A DNA stretch of 32,689 nucleotides from the NCBI GenBank assembly GCA_028818385.1, contig JAPPNY010000144.1, positions 1 to 32,689 of the forward strand. The letters run 5' to 3'. This DNA comes from Spirochaetaceae bacterium (GTDB lineage Bacteria > Spirochaetota > Spirochaetia > SZUA-6 > Bin103). The position numbers and the translations under genes were made by a program. The notes under the pieces were generated by a model, which had not been told where the DNA came from, searched no databases, and saw nothing but the letters and a program-made list of their open reading frames with translations. Below are positions 1-7,119 of this stretch, in pieces; position 1 is the stretch's first letter; each line of letters opens with the position of its first letter.

Positions 1-371
1 CGTGTTTCTCCCATGCCAACGCCGGTCCGACCCGGCCGGTGGGGAAGCTTGACATGCGACTCGAGCGATTCGAAGCCGCGGCCGATCCCCTCGGCCACCG
101 CGAACACGACGTGCACGACGCCGTAGAACAGTGCCACCTCCGAGACGGTCCAGCCTCTGATGCTGCCGAAGCGGCTGAACAGCACGACGATCCCGAGGAG
201 CTCGGTGATCGCCTCCATGACATGACCGAGCGACTCCATCAGGAACGACGATCGGTACTGCATCCGGGAGCGCAGACTGGCTGCCGCGTAACGGAATGCC
301 ATGCGCAGCGGCCCCGGGCCGTGCAGCGCCATCGTGGCGTTGCTCCGTCTATCCACTCCTGGATCATCCAC
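1..371 (-). CDS. ABC-2 type exporter permease B2 (COG3694-like), partial, cut by left edge
   Basis: This is the N-terminal part of an inner-membrane permease, paralogous to the one at 2307-3197. Reading leftwards from GTG at 371 gives a short leader and then a stretch (M-Q-Y-R-S-S-F-L-M-x-S-L-G, later G-S-I-R-G-W-T and F-Y-G-V-V-H-V-V-F-A-V-A-E) nearly identical to that copy. The GTG overlaps the end of permease A2 by 8 bases, exactly as in the other copy; ATG at 332 is an alternative start. Homology with the paralogue fades within the last 50-70 bases before the edge: where the paralogue has its conserved G-A-L-D-R-V-L-L-R-P, this copy reads K-L-P-H-R-P-G-R-T. The frame stays open to base 1, so the gene may be intact and divergent, or frameshifted. 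Together with A2 it would form the membrane part of an exporter driven by the ATPase at 1200-2198. Confidence 0.75.
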   Translation of the reverse strand, partial: MDDPGVDRRSNATMALHGPGPLRMAFRYAAASLRSRMQYRSSFLMESLGHVMEAITELLGIVVLFSRFGSIRGWTVSEVALFYGVVHVVFAVAEGIGRGFESLESHVKLPHRPGRTGVGMGET

Positions 372-378
372 CCTGGAT
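351..378 (-). repeat. Two ATCCA-N3/4-TGGAT inverted-repeat units at the A2/B2 junction
   Basis: Two units (351-364 and 366-378) each consist of ATCCA, three or four bases, then TGGAT. They span the stop codon of permease A2 and the first codons of permease B2. The same array occurs with three units at the other permease junction (3159-3204). Each unit could fold as a small hairpin in the mRNA. Confidence 0.6.
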
Positions 379-1194
379 CACCACCTTGCGCAGGCCGCGC
401 GCGAGCAGCCGGTGGCCGCCGGCTACCAGCACGACGACCCACACGGCCTGCACCGCCAGCGCCTGCAGCGCCGCTGCGCCGGCCAGGTGTCCGGAGTAGA
501 TGCGAAACGGCGTGTCGATCAGCCCCGCGAACGGCAGCAGTTCAAGCGCGGTCTGTGCCCACTCGGGCAGGTATGGCAGCGGCACCACCATCCCCGAGCA
601 GACCCACGCGATCCCCGGCACGAGCGCGTTCCAACCGCCGGAGCTGAGCGTCCACAGCATGATCGCCTGCCCGAGCATCGTGATCGCGGCGCCGGTCAGC
701 ACCGCCAGCAAGACTCCAGCGACGAAGCCCAGCGCGGCAGCCGCGTCCGCGGGCGGTCCCAGCGCCCACTCCGGGCGCCCGAACAGGGGCAGGAGCACTG
801 CGAACAGCACCAGCGGAGCGGCGCGGAACACGGTCCTGCCGATCCGCCAGCCGATCGCGCTGATCGTCCAGTTGGCATAGAGGTCGAGCGGGCGCAGCAA
901 CTCGTAGGCGACCGTTCCGCTCCGGATCCGCTCGGAAGCAAGCGGGTCGACGCTCAGGGGGAACAGGCCGAACAGCGCCTGTCCCAGCCAGATGTAGGAA
1001 ACGTAGTGCATGCTGGAGAAGTCACTGGCGTCCGGCGCGCTGCCGTAGAAACCGTCCAGGATCATCAGCCGCAGCAGCCCCCAGAACACCTGTGTGGCCA
1101 GGGCGGCGAGAGCCACCGCGCGATACTGCAGCATGGCGCGCAGGCGGGCGGAGCCGAGCGCGACGTAGCCGCGCAGGGTCGCTGCGGCCGGCAT
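364..1194 (-). CDS. ABC-2 type exporter permease A2 (COG4587-like)
   Basis: A 276-residue integral membrane protein of the ABC-2 exporter permease class, the family that pairs with a COG3694-type permease and a COG4586-type ATPase. It has about six hydrophobic segments. Stretches shared almost unchanged with paralogue A1 (3190-4041) include T-Q-V-F-W-G-L-L-R-L-M-I-L-D-G-F-Y, D-P-L-A-S-E-R-I-R-S-G, the block E-L-L-R-P-L-D-L-Y-A-N-W, and the C-terminal L-I-D-T-P-F-R-I-Y-S-G-H-L-A-G. The ATG at 1194 lies five bases after the ATPase stop codon, with GAAGG just before it, so translation is probably coupled to the ATPase. The substrate is unknown; members of this class have been linked to export of lipids, antibiotics or cationic drugs, which cannot be resolved here. 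Confidence 0.88.
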   Translation of the reverse strand: MPAAATLRGYVALGSARLRAMLQYRAVALAALATQVFWGLLRLMILDGFYGSAPDASDFSSMHYVSYIWLGQALFGLFPLSVDPLASERIRSGTVAYELLRPLDLYANWTISAIGWRIGRTVFRAAPLVLFAVLLPLFGRPEWALGPPADAAAALGFVAGVLLAVLTGAAITMLGQAIMLWTLSSGGWNALVPGIAWVCSGMVVPLPYLPEWAQTALELLPFAGLIDTPFRIYSGHLAGAAALQALAVQAVWVVVLVAGGHRLLARGLRKVVIQGG

Positions 1195-1199
1195 CGCCT

Positions 1200-2198
1200 T
1201 CAGCTATGGCGGCGATACAGCTCGGCGATGATCCGCTCGATAGGCGGATCCTCGACGAACAGATCGCGAAGCGGATAGCGGTCGGTCACCTGCCGGATCA
1301 GCTCGGCGGCCGAGATGCGGCGCGGATCGAAGCGCAAGCGCACGCGATGGGCGCGCCGCTCCACCACTTCGGCATCGGGGACGGAGAGCTCGCAGTCCCG
1401 GTCCTCCAGGTCGACCGACAGATAGCGCTCGCCGGCCACCGCCGCGCGCAGCTCCGTGACCGAGCCGTCCAGGACGATGCGGCCCGCGCTGATGACGATC
1501 ACCCGGTCGCAGAGCGTCTCGATGTCGTCCATGTCGTGGGTGGTGAGGATCACGGTTACGCCGCGGTCGCGCAGCCGGCCGATGAAGTCGCGCACCGCCA
1601 GCTTGGCGACGGCGTCCAGGCCGATGGTCGGCTCGTCCAGGAACAGCAGCGACGGGCGATGCAGCAACGCCGCGGCCAGGTCGCAGCGCATCCGCTGCCC
1701 CAGGCTGAGCTGCCGCGCCGGCGTGTCCAGCAGGTCCTGCAGGCCGAGCAGCTCTACCAGCTCCTCGCACGTCTCGGCGTAGCGGTTCTGCGGTACCCGG
1801 TAGATGTCGCGCAGCAGGTCGAACGACTCGACCACCGGCAGGTCCCACAACAACTGCGTTCGTTGTCCGAACACCGCGCCGATGGAGGCGACGTAGCGGC
1901 GCCGGTGGATCCACGGCGTCATGCCGTCGATCCGGCAGGTGCCGGCGTCCGGCACCAGGATGCCCGACAGCAGCTTCACGGTGGTGCTTTTACCGGCGCC
2001 GTTGGGACCGATGTAGCCGACCAGCTCGCCCCGCCGCACGGTGAAGGAGACGTCTTCCACGGCCGTTACCAGCCGGTGGCGGCGCCGCACCACGCCGGCC
2101 AGCGCGCCCAGCATGCCGGCCCTGCGCTCGGCGACGCGGAAGCGCTTGGTGAGACCGGCGGCGCGGATGTGGATCTCGGAAGCGGACGACGAGCTCAT
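1200..2198 (-). CDS. ABC exporter ATP-binding protein (COG4586-like)
   Basis: The cytoplasmic ATPase of the exporter, 332 residues. Visible motifs: Walker A G-P-N-G-A-G-K-S-T at about 64-72, Q-loop F-G-Q-R-T-Q-L at 110-116, signature L-S-L-G-Q-R-M-R at 164-171, Walker B L-L-F-L-D-E-P at 184-190, D-loop G-L-D-A at 193-196 and the switch histidine T-T-H-D at 219-222. The Walker A insertion R-A-G-M-L-G-A-L-A upstream and the G-Q-R-T-Q-L-L-W-D segment are typical of the COG4586 group. ATG at 2198 is chosen because AGGAGAT sits 5 bases upstream. It is the only ATPase in the locus, placed between two permease pairs, so it may serve both. About 110 C-terminal residues follow the nucleotide-binding domain and are common in this class. 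Confidence 0.93.
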   Translation of the reverse strand: MSSSSASEIHIRAAGLTKRFRVAERRAGMLGALAGVVRRRHRLVTAVEDVSFTVRRGELVGYIGPNGAGKSTTVKLLSGILVPDAGTCRIDGMTPWIHRRRYVASIGAVFGQRTQLLWDLPVVESFDLLRDIYRVPQNRYAETCEELVELLGLQDLLDTPARQLSLGQRMRCDLAAALLHRPSLLFLDEPTIGLDAVAKLAVRDFIGRLRDRGVTVILTTHDMDDIETLCDRVIVISAGRIVLDGSVTELRAAVAGERYLSVDLEDRDCELSVPDAEVVERRAHRVRLRFDPRRISAAELIRQVTDRYPLRDLFVEDPPIERIIAELYRRHS

Positions 2199-2306
2199 GC
2201 GACATCTCCTGATCGGTCAAGGACGCCGGCCTCGTCCGTCGCCGCCCGGCACCGGTCCCGGGCAGCGGATCACGAGGCCGTCAAAGCGAGGAGGCGAACG
2301 GTGACG
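2199..2306 (-). promoter_or_regulatory. Leader of the ATPase gene, duplicated at 4042-4100
   Basis: The 108 bases between permease B1 and the ATPase contain, in transcript sense, CGGCGTCCT, a short variable segment, then CAGGAGAT as ribosome-binding site. The same order and nearly the same bases precede permease A1. The shared leader suggests that an ancestral leader-ATPase-permease-permease unit was duplicated in tandem. I see no clear -35/-10 pair. Confidence 0.5.
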
Positions 2307-3197
2307 TTACCGCAACGGCGCGGCCGATGGAAGCGCGAGGATCGCCGCTACGAGCCGGTCGAGGTGTACCGCCGCACGCCGAGCTGCCACAGGACGGCCG
2401 TCAGGGCAAGAAAGATGAATCCGGCCATCGGGGCGAGCCAGGCGACAGCCGCCCGGTGCGCCCAGCGGATCCGGGCGGCCGAGGACGTGCACGACCGGGA
2501 AGTAGGTGACGCTGCCGATCGGCACCACGAACAGGAACAGGTACCGGAGCGCGCGGTGGAACACCGGGATCGGATACTGCGTGGTTTCCACGCCGCCGTG
2601 AGTGACGATGGCGAAGAGCTCCAGCGTCTCGGTGGTCCAGAACGACAGGACGGCGGAGAGCATGAGCAAGGCGAAGTAGGCGGCGACGCCACCCGTGAAC
2701 GCCCACAGCAACAGCGCGACGTCGCCCAGGGCGGGGCCGCCTTCCAGGGCGGAGAGCGCCCAGCCCAGCACCACCGATCCCTGCAGCAGCCGGCCGATCC
2801 GCTTCGGAGCGAGGCTGCTGCCCAGGACCTGCAGCAGCGTCGAGCGCGGGCGCAGCAGCACCCGGTCCAGCGCCCCCTCCTTGATGAGCGGACCGAACAG
2901 GTCGAATCCGCGCCCGATCGCCTCGGCGACCGCGAACACGACGTGGACGACTCCGTAGAAGAGCGCCACCTCCGCCAACGTCCAGCCCCTGATGCTCCCG
3001 AATCGATTGAACAGCGCCCAGATGCCCAGGAACTCCACCCCCGCCGACAGCAGCGTGCCGAGCGAGTCCATCAGGAACGACGAGCGGTACTGCATCTCCG
3101 CGCGCAGGTTGGCGGCCGCGTAGCGCACGGCCATGCGGAGCCCGCCGGGTCCGACCCTATCCATTCCTGGATCGCTATCCACTCCTGGATCATCCAC
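2307..3197 (-). CDS. ABC-2 type exporter permease B1 (COG3694-like)
   Basis: An integral membrane permease of up to 296 residues. Family features include the N-terminal M-Q-Y-R-S-S-F-L-M-D-S-L-G, F-Y-G-V-V-H-V-V-F-A-V-A-E, the basic loop K-E-G-A-L-D-R-V-L-L-R-P and about six hydrophobic segments. The GTG at 3197 overlaps the stop codon of permease A1 by 8 bases and is kept in frame in both copies of the junction, which favours it; ATG at 3164 or an ATG just before A-V-R-Y-A-A-A would also work. The C-terminus ends soon after P-M-A-G-F-I-F-L-A-like sequence in a different frame, and the in-frame tail (G-G-C-R-L-A-R-P-D-G-R-I-H-L) is polar where a final membrane helix is expected. A frameshift near 2450 may have changed the last 50 residues; the alternative frame reads A-V-A-W-L-A-P-M-A-G-F-I-F-L-A-L-T-A-V. 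Confidence 0.85.
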   Translation of the reverse strand: MDDPGVDSDPGMDRVGPGGLRMAVRYAAANLRAEMQYRSSFLMDSLGTLLSAGVEFLGIWALFNRFGSIRGWTLAEVALFYGVVHVVFAVAEAIGRGFDLFGPLIKEGALDRVLLRPRSTLLQVLGSSLAPKRIGRLLQGSVVLGWALSALEGGPALGDVALLLWAFTGGVAAYFALLMLSAVLSFWTTETLELFAIVTHGGVETTQYPIPVFHRALRYLFLFVVPIGSVTYFPVVHVLGRPDPLGAPGGCRLARPDGRIHLSCPDGRPVAARRAAVHLDRLVAAILALPSAAPLR

Positions 3198-3204
3198 CCT
3201 GGAT
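3159..3204 (-). repeat. Three ATCCA-N3/4-TGGAT inverted-repeat units at the A1/B1 junction
   Basis: Units at 3159-3172, 3177-3190 and 3192-3204 each read ATCCA, three or four bases, TGGAT. They cover the end of permease A1, its stop codon and the first 12 or so codons of B1. The second permease junction has two units (351-378), so unit number has changed since duplication. Confidence 0.65.
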
Positions 3205-4041
3205 CACCACCTTGCGGATCCCGGCAGCCATCAGCCGGTGTCCGGCCGCCACCAGACAGACGACCCACGCTGCCTGCATCAGCAGTGCCCGCACTGCCTC
3301 CGAGCCGGCGAGGTGTCCGGAGTAGATCCGGAACGGCGTGTCGATCAGCCCCGCGAACGGCAGCAGCTCCAGCACCGCCCGTGCCACGTCGGGCAGGTAG
3401 GGCAGCGGCACGACCATGCCGGAGCAGATCCAGGAGGCGAGGGGCAGGATCGCGTTCCAGCCGGTGGAGCTGAGTGTCCACAGCATGATCGTCTGGCCGA
3501 GCAGCGTGATCGCCATGCCGGTCAGCACGCCCAGCGCGATCGCGACCGCGAAGCCCAGCGCTGCGGCGACGCTCGCCGGCGCGTCGACGGCCCAACTCCG
3601 GGCGCCGATGAGCGGCAGCAGCACGGCCGCGAACAGCAGCAACGGCACCGCGCGCAGCACGGTCCTGCCGATCCTCCAGCCGATGACGCTGACGCCCCAG
3701 TTGGCGTACAGGTCGAGCGGGCGGAGCAGTTCGTAGGCGACGGCCCCGCTGCGGATCCGCTCGGACGCCAGCGGGTCGACGTTCATCGGGAACAGCCCGA
3801 ACAGTGCTTGCCCCAGCCAGACGTAGGAGACCAGGTGGACGGTCGAGAAGTCGCTGGCCGCCGGATCGCTGCGGTAGAAGCCGTCCAGGATCATCAGGCG
3901 CAGCAGTCCCCAGAACACCTGTGTGGCCACGGCGGCGAGCGCAGCGGCGCGATACTGCAGGATCGCGCGCAAGCGGACGGAGGCCACCGCGGCGTAGCTG
4001 CCGGCGCGGATGCGCACCGGTGGCGCGGAGGACGACGACAT
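3190..4041 (-). CDS. ABC-2 type exporter permease A1 (COG4587-like) with ATPase-like N-terminus
   Basis: A 283-residue inner-membrane permease, closely related to A2 (364-1194) along its length from about residue 16. The start at 4041 is set by CAGGAGAT placed 5 bases upstream; the longer open frame to 4176 has no ribosome-binding site. The first 15 residues, MSSSSAPPVRIRAGS, do not resemble A2 but match the N-terminus of the ATPase at 2198 (MSSSSASEIHIRAAG), and the untranslated leader matches too. The simplest reading is that a tandem copy of the ATPase gene was deleted in frame, leaving its leader and first codons fused to the permease. The gene is probably first in its transcript and overlaps B1 by 8 bases. 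Confidence 0.9.
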   Translation of the reverse strand: MSSSSAPPVRIRAGSYAAVASVRLRAILQYRAAALAAVATQVFWGLLRLMILDGFYRSDPAASDFSTVHLVSYVWLGQALFGLFPMNVDPLASERIRSGAVAYELLRPLDLYANWGVSVIGWRIGRTVLRAVPLLLFAAVLLPLIGARSWAVDAPASVAAALGFAVAIALGVLTGMAITLLGQTIMLWTLSSTGWNAILPLASWICSGMVVPLPYLPDVARAVLELLPFAGLIDTPFRIYSGHLAGSEAVRALLMQAAWVVCLVAAGHRLMAAGIRKVVIQGG

Positions 4042-4331
4042 CGTGAATCTCCTGAATGGGGCCAGGACGCCGACCTCGCCCGATCCTCCCGCCCCGTCGC
4101 GGGGGACGAATGGCGAAGCCGTTGCTGTGAAGGAAGAGGACTCTTTTACAACAGCTTCGCGCTCCATGGGAAGCATGCCGAACCACGTCCGGAGCGAAGA
4201 CGCTCATCCCTCGTGGAAGTACCATCGGCACCGGAGGAGAATCGGTAGCCATGGATCTCCATGTCGATCACCTCAGCGCCGTGGAGCGCTCCGTGTCATC
4301 GACCATCCGGCGCGACCGGCCGGGCCGGCTG
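4042..4331 (-). other. Gap between Uma2 gene and ABC exporter locus
   Basis: About 290 bases without a supported gene. The part next to permease A1 (4042-4100) is a copy of the ATPase leader at 2199-2250. A small AT-richer patch at 4140-4156 could hold a promoter for the exporter, but no convincing -35/-10 pair is visible. The Uma2 gene ends at 4332; only a weak GC hairpin (CCGGC-CCG-GCCGG, near 4317-4329) follows it. Confidence 0.5.
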
Positions 4332-5357
4332 TCACCGATCGGCGCGAGCGAGTGCGGCCAGGAAGTCCGCCTGGTCCGTGCAGGCGAATGCCGCCGCAAG
4401 CAGCACGGCCTCCGTGGCTGCGGCGAACGCCGCCGCGTCGCCGGGGAACCCCGCCGAAACCTCGATGCCCCGCGACCGCAGTATCTGGCGGACCATCTCC
4501 GCGCGGGCTTCCGCACGGCCGCGCTCGAACCCCTGCCGCCGCTGCGAACGCAGCAACGGGTCGTCGTCCGGGCCGGTGCCTTCCCGCGCGCCGAGCGCTG
4601 CGCCTACCCGCTCCAGCACGGCGCTGGTCTGCGCCGACGGCGCCGGCTCGTTCAGCGCCGCGTGGATCTCGGCCGCCGTCCAGCCCGGGAACGCACGGCT
4701 CTCGGCGGCCTCCCGGTAGCGGTCGCCTTCCAGCAGATGGATGGTCAGCCCCGGCCGCCGCGACTGAGGCCGGTTCGGCGAGGACGCGTCCGGCACGTCC
4801 ACCCACACCTCCGGGAACCCCCACGACTCGTACCGCGGCAGCTTCGCGGGGCGGGCGTCGGTGGTGTGGTCGACTTCCAGCACGACGTCGGGGAAGTCGT
4901 CCTCGCCCACCACCATGGCGGCGGCCGGCATCCGTGCGTCCGCCGGATGCAGGTACAGGGACTCGTCGGCCTGCATGATGCTCTGCGGCCGGCCGCGGTG
5001 GTCGCGCAGCAGCAGGTCCATGGAGCCGTAGCACTCGATGCGCGCGCCGCGCACCCGGGAGATGGTCTCAGCCAACCTCGTCAGGAGACGCGACGGGCGT
5101 TCGTGGTAGGGGCTGACCGGCTCGCAGATCCAGGCGGTCTCGGTGGCCGCCTCCCAGTACTCCAGGCGCCGGTCGAAGGACTCGAGCTCGGCGCGAGGCA
5201 GGTGGACGGGCGTGCAGCCGGGAAACGCCGGCGACGCCTCGGACTCGCTGCGCGTCCTGCCGGCCGGGCCGTCTGCGCGTCGGGTTGGCAGTGTTCCGGC
5301 AGCGGGCTCGACAACGGGTTCGGCAACGGGTACGGATGCGTTTTCCGCAGCGGCCAT
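4332..5357 (-). CDS. Uma2-family (DUF820) PD-(D/E)XK nuclease-like protein
   Basis: A 341-residue protein of the Uma2 family, which has a restriction-endonuclease fold and unknown cellular role. The core motif is P-D-V-V-L-E-V-D-H-T-T-D-A-R-P-A-K-L-P-R-Y, with acidic residues followed by lysine, then G-F-P-E-V-W-V-D-V. It is longer than a typical Uma2 protein (about 200 residues): some 80 extra residues precede the fold, and a C-terminal tail contains R-G-R-A-E-A-R-A-E-M-V-R-Q-I-L, seen in long Uma2 proteins. ATG at 5357 is preferred over the longer frame to 5414 because a TACCCT box lies six bases upstream; no Shine-Dalgarno site is present. The gene starts 14 bases after the recQ stop codon, so it could also be read from the recQ transcript. 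Confidence 0.85.
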   Translation of the reverse strand: MAAAENASVPVAEPVVEPAAGTLPTRRADGPAGRTRSESEASPAFPGCTPVHLPRAELESFDRRLEYWEAATETAWICEPVSPYHERPSRLLTRLAETISRVRGARIECYGSMDLLLRDHRGRPQSIMQADESLYLHPADARMPAAAMVVGEDDFPDVVLEVDHTTDARPAKLPRYESWGFPEVWVDVPDASSPNRPQSRRPGLTIHLLEGDRYREAAESRAFPGWTAAEIHAALNEPAPSAQTSAVLERVGAALGAREGTGPDDDPLLRSQRRQGFERGRAEARAEMVRQILRSRGIEVSAGFPGDAAAFAAATEAVLLAAAFACTDQADFLAALARADR

Positions 5358-5363
5358 GCACCA

Positions 5364-5393
5364 AGGGTAGCTCACCGTTGCGCGCGCATCCAA
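5364..5393 (-). promoter_or_regulatory. Candidate leaderless promoter for the Uma2 gene
   Basis: In transcript sense TTGGAT (5393-5388), 18 bases, TACCCT (5369-5364), six bases, then ATG. Transcription from this box would begin at or next to the start codon. It lies across the recQ stop codon. Confidence 0.4.
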
Positions 5394-7066
5394 GCTGGGA
5401 CCCCTCCGGCGCACCCCACCGAGCCCAAGCCGGACGGATCCGCGTGCGTCGCTTCACCCGACGGCAGGGCGTTCAGCACCCGCAGCAGCAAGCGGCGCGG
5501 AGCGCACAGGCGTGCCGGTACGAAGCCGCGCCGTCGGCGTTCGATCGTCCCGGCTGCCAGCAGCGCCGCCAGCGCTTCGCCGATCTCCTCCTCGCGCCAG
5601 CCGCGCAGGTAGCCGAAGCCGCGCGTGCGGCGCAGTCCCATGGCCTCCGCCTCGTAGGTGGGCTGACCGCCCAGCAGGAGCGCCGTCTCGCGCAGGCCGA
5701 AGCGGCCCCGGTGGCGGCGCACTAGGTCGGCGATCCCGGCGGCCTCCGGTGGCGGACCGGTCAGTTCGCGGTCGCAGACGTCGCAGCCGCTGCACGCCAC
5801 TTCGCCATCGGTGAACGGCGCCAGGAGCTGCTCGCGCCGGCAGCGGCGGGACGCCGCGTAGTCCAGCATGCCCGTGTAGCGCCGCCGGTCGGCCGGCGCC
5901 ATCGTCTCCAGCCGGCGCCGCTCGGCTCCGCCGGCATGCAGCAGCACCGCCTCCGCCGGGCGGCCGTCGCGCCCGGCGCGCCCCGCCTCCTGCAGGTACG
6001 CCTCCATCGACGGCGGCGGCTCCAGGTGGACGGCAGAACGGATGTCGCCCTTGTCCACGCCCATCCCGTAGGCGGAAGTGGCCACCAGCACGCCGTCGGC
6101 GGAGTCGAAGAACCACTGCTCGATCGCCCGCCGCTCGTCGGCGTCCAGGCCGGCGTGGTAGAAGCGGGAGGAACCGACGCCGGCGGCCTGCAGGTGGCGG
6201 GCGTAGTGCTCGGTGCCGCCGCGGCTGGACGCGAAGGCGATCAGTGGGCGCGCCATCGTCTCCGCGCACTCGACCAGGGCGCGCCGCTTGGAGAGCACCT
6301 GCCGCACCGAGTAACGCAGGTTGGTGCGGTCGGGATCGACAGATACCACCGATACGGGTGCATCGGCGTAGATCACCTCGCGGATGCGGCGGACGATGGG
6401 TCCGCTGGCGGTGGCGGTGAAGGCGCTCACGACCGGGATGCCGGCCGCGCGGATCACGGCGCCCAGTTCCACGTAGGCGGGCCGGAAGCGGTCGCCCCAC
6501 TCCGAGATGCAGTGCGCTTCGTCGATCACGCAGTGGGAGATGCTCAGGCTGGGGAGCTGCTCCCCGAACCGGCCGGCGAGGGCCTCCGGCGTGGTGAACA
6601 GCACGTCGATCTCCCGCTCGGCCAGCCCGTGCAGGATCTGCCGGCGCTCCGGCATCTCCTGGGCGCCCATCAGCGCCGCGACCCGCAGCGGCCCCTCCCG
6701 CAGCCGCCGGAGCTGGTCCTGCAGCAGCGAGAGCAGCGGCACGATCACCATCGTCGGACCGGCCAGCAGGCGCGCGGGAAGCTGGAAGCACAGCGACTTG
6801 CCGCCGCCGGTCGGCATCAGGACGATCTGGCTGCAGCCGTCCAGGATGTTGTCCACGACCAGCCGCTGCGCCGGGTAGAGGTAGGGGACCCCGAACGTGT
6901 CCTGCGCCTCCGCCTCCACCGGATCGTGGCGCCCCAAAACCGTCGCCTGCGGCTCCGCTTTTGGCCCATCCCCACCTGCCGCTACGGAGTCGGTCGGATG
7001 TGCCGCTGCCGCGCCAATCCGACCGACGCCTTCGCGGTGGTCCGTCGTACCCGCTTCCGTCTGCAC
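5372..7066 (-). CDS. recQ: ATP-dependent DNA helicase RecQ
   Basis: A 3'-5' superfamily 2 DNA helicase of recombination and fork repair. Motifs in order (numbering from GTG 7066): Walker A M-P-T-G-G-G-K-S at 84-91, DEAH box V-I-D-E-A-H-C-I-S-E-W-G, motif III F-T-A-T-A, motif V A-T-S-A-Y-G-M-G-V-D-K, motif VI Q-E-A-G-R-A-G-R-D-G. The RecQ zinc site follows as C-x15-C-x2-C-x2-C, then a winged-helix region. No HRDC domain is visible; the protein ends at about 564 residues. The frame is open much further upstream, to 8182, but that part runs over the secreted-protein and trmH genes and has no helicase homology. The start is uncertain because no ATG lies between 7120 and the Walker A codons. It follows the secreted-protein gene by about 53 bases and precedes Uma2 by 14. 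Confidence 0.92.
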   Translation of the reverse strand: MQTEAGTTDHREGVGRIGAAAAHPTDSVAAGGDGPKAEPQATVLGRHDPVEAEAQDTFGVPYLYPAQRLVVDNILDGCSQIVLMPTGGGKSLCFQLPARLLAGPTMVIVPLLSLLQDQLRRLREGPLRVAALMGAQEMPERRQILHGLAEREIDVLFTTPEALAGRFGEQLPSLSISHCVIDEAHCISEWGDRFRPAYVELGAVIRAAGIPVVSAFTATASGPIVRRIREVIYADAPVSVVSVDPDRTNLRYSVRQVLSKRRALVECAETMARPLIAFASSRGGTEHYARHLQAAGVGSSRFYHAGLDADERRAIEQWFFDSADGVLVATSAYGMGVDKGDIRSAVHLEPPPSMEAYLQEAGRAGRDGRPAEAVLLHAGGAERRRLETMAPADRRRYTGMLDYAASRRCRREQLLAPFTDGEVACSGCDVCDRELTGPPPEAAGIADLVRRHRGRFGLRETALLLGGQPTYEAEAMGLRRTRGFGYLRGWREEEIGEALAALLAAGTIERRRRGFVPARLCAPRRLLLRVLNALPSGEATHADPSGLGSVGCAGGVPAWMRAQR

Positions 7067-7119
7067 TCTCGCAAGGGTTAACGCGCTGACGGCGCCGGCG
7101 CTTTCAACTCCGCGGACGG

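Noticed and set aside
2885..2900. GGTCGAATCC resembling a tRNA T-arm
   Set aside because: Inside the permease B1 coding region with no acceptor stem or anticodon arm around it; no tRNA was found anywhere in the window.
1092..3473. 793-codon plus-strand frame
   Set aside because: Shadow of the ABC ATPase and permease genes on the other strand; high GC keeps the antisense frame open.
4251..5612. Plus-strand 453-codon frame with GGAGGAG 11 bases before its ATG
   Set aside because: It is antisense to the Uma2 gene, its product is Arg/Gln/His-rich low-complexity sequence, and no domain is recognisable; the minus-strand frame has clear family motifs.
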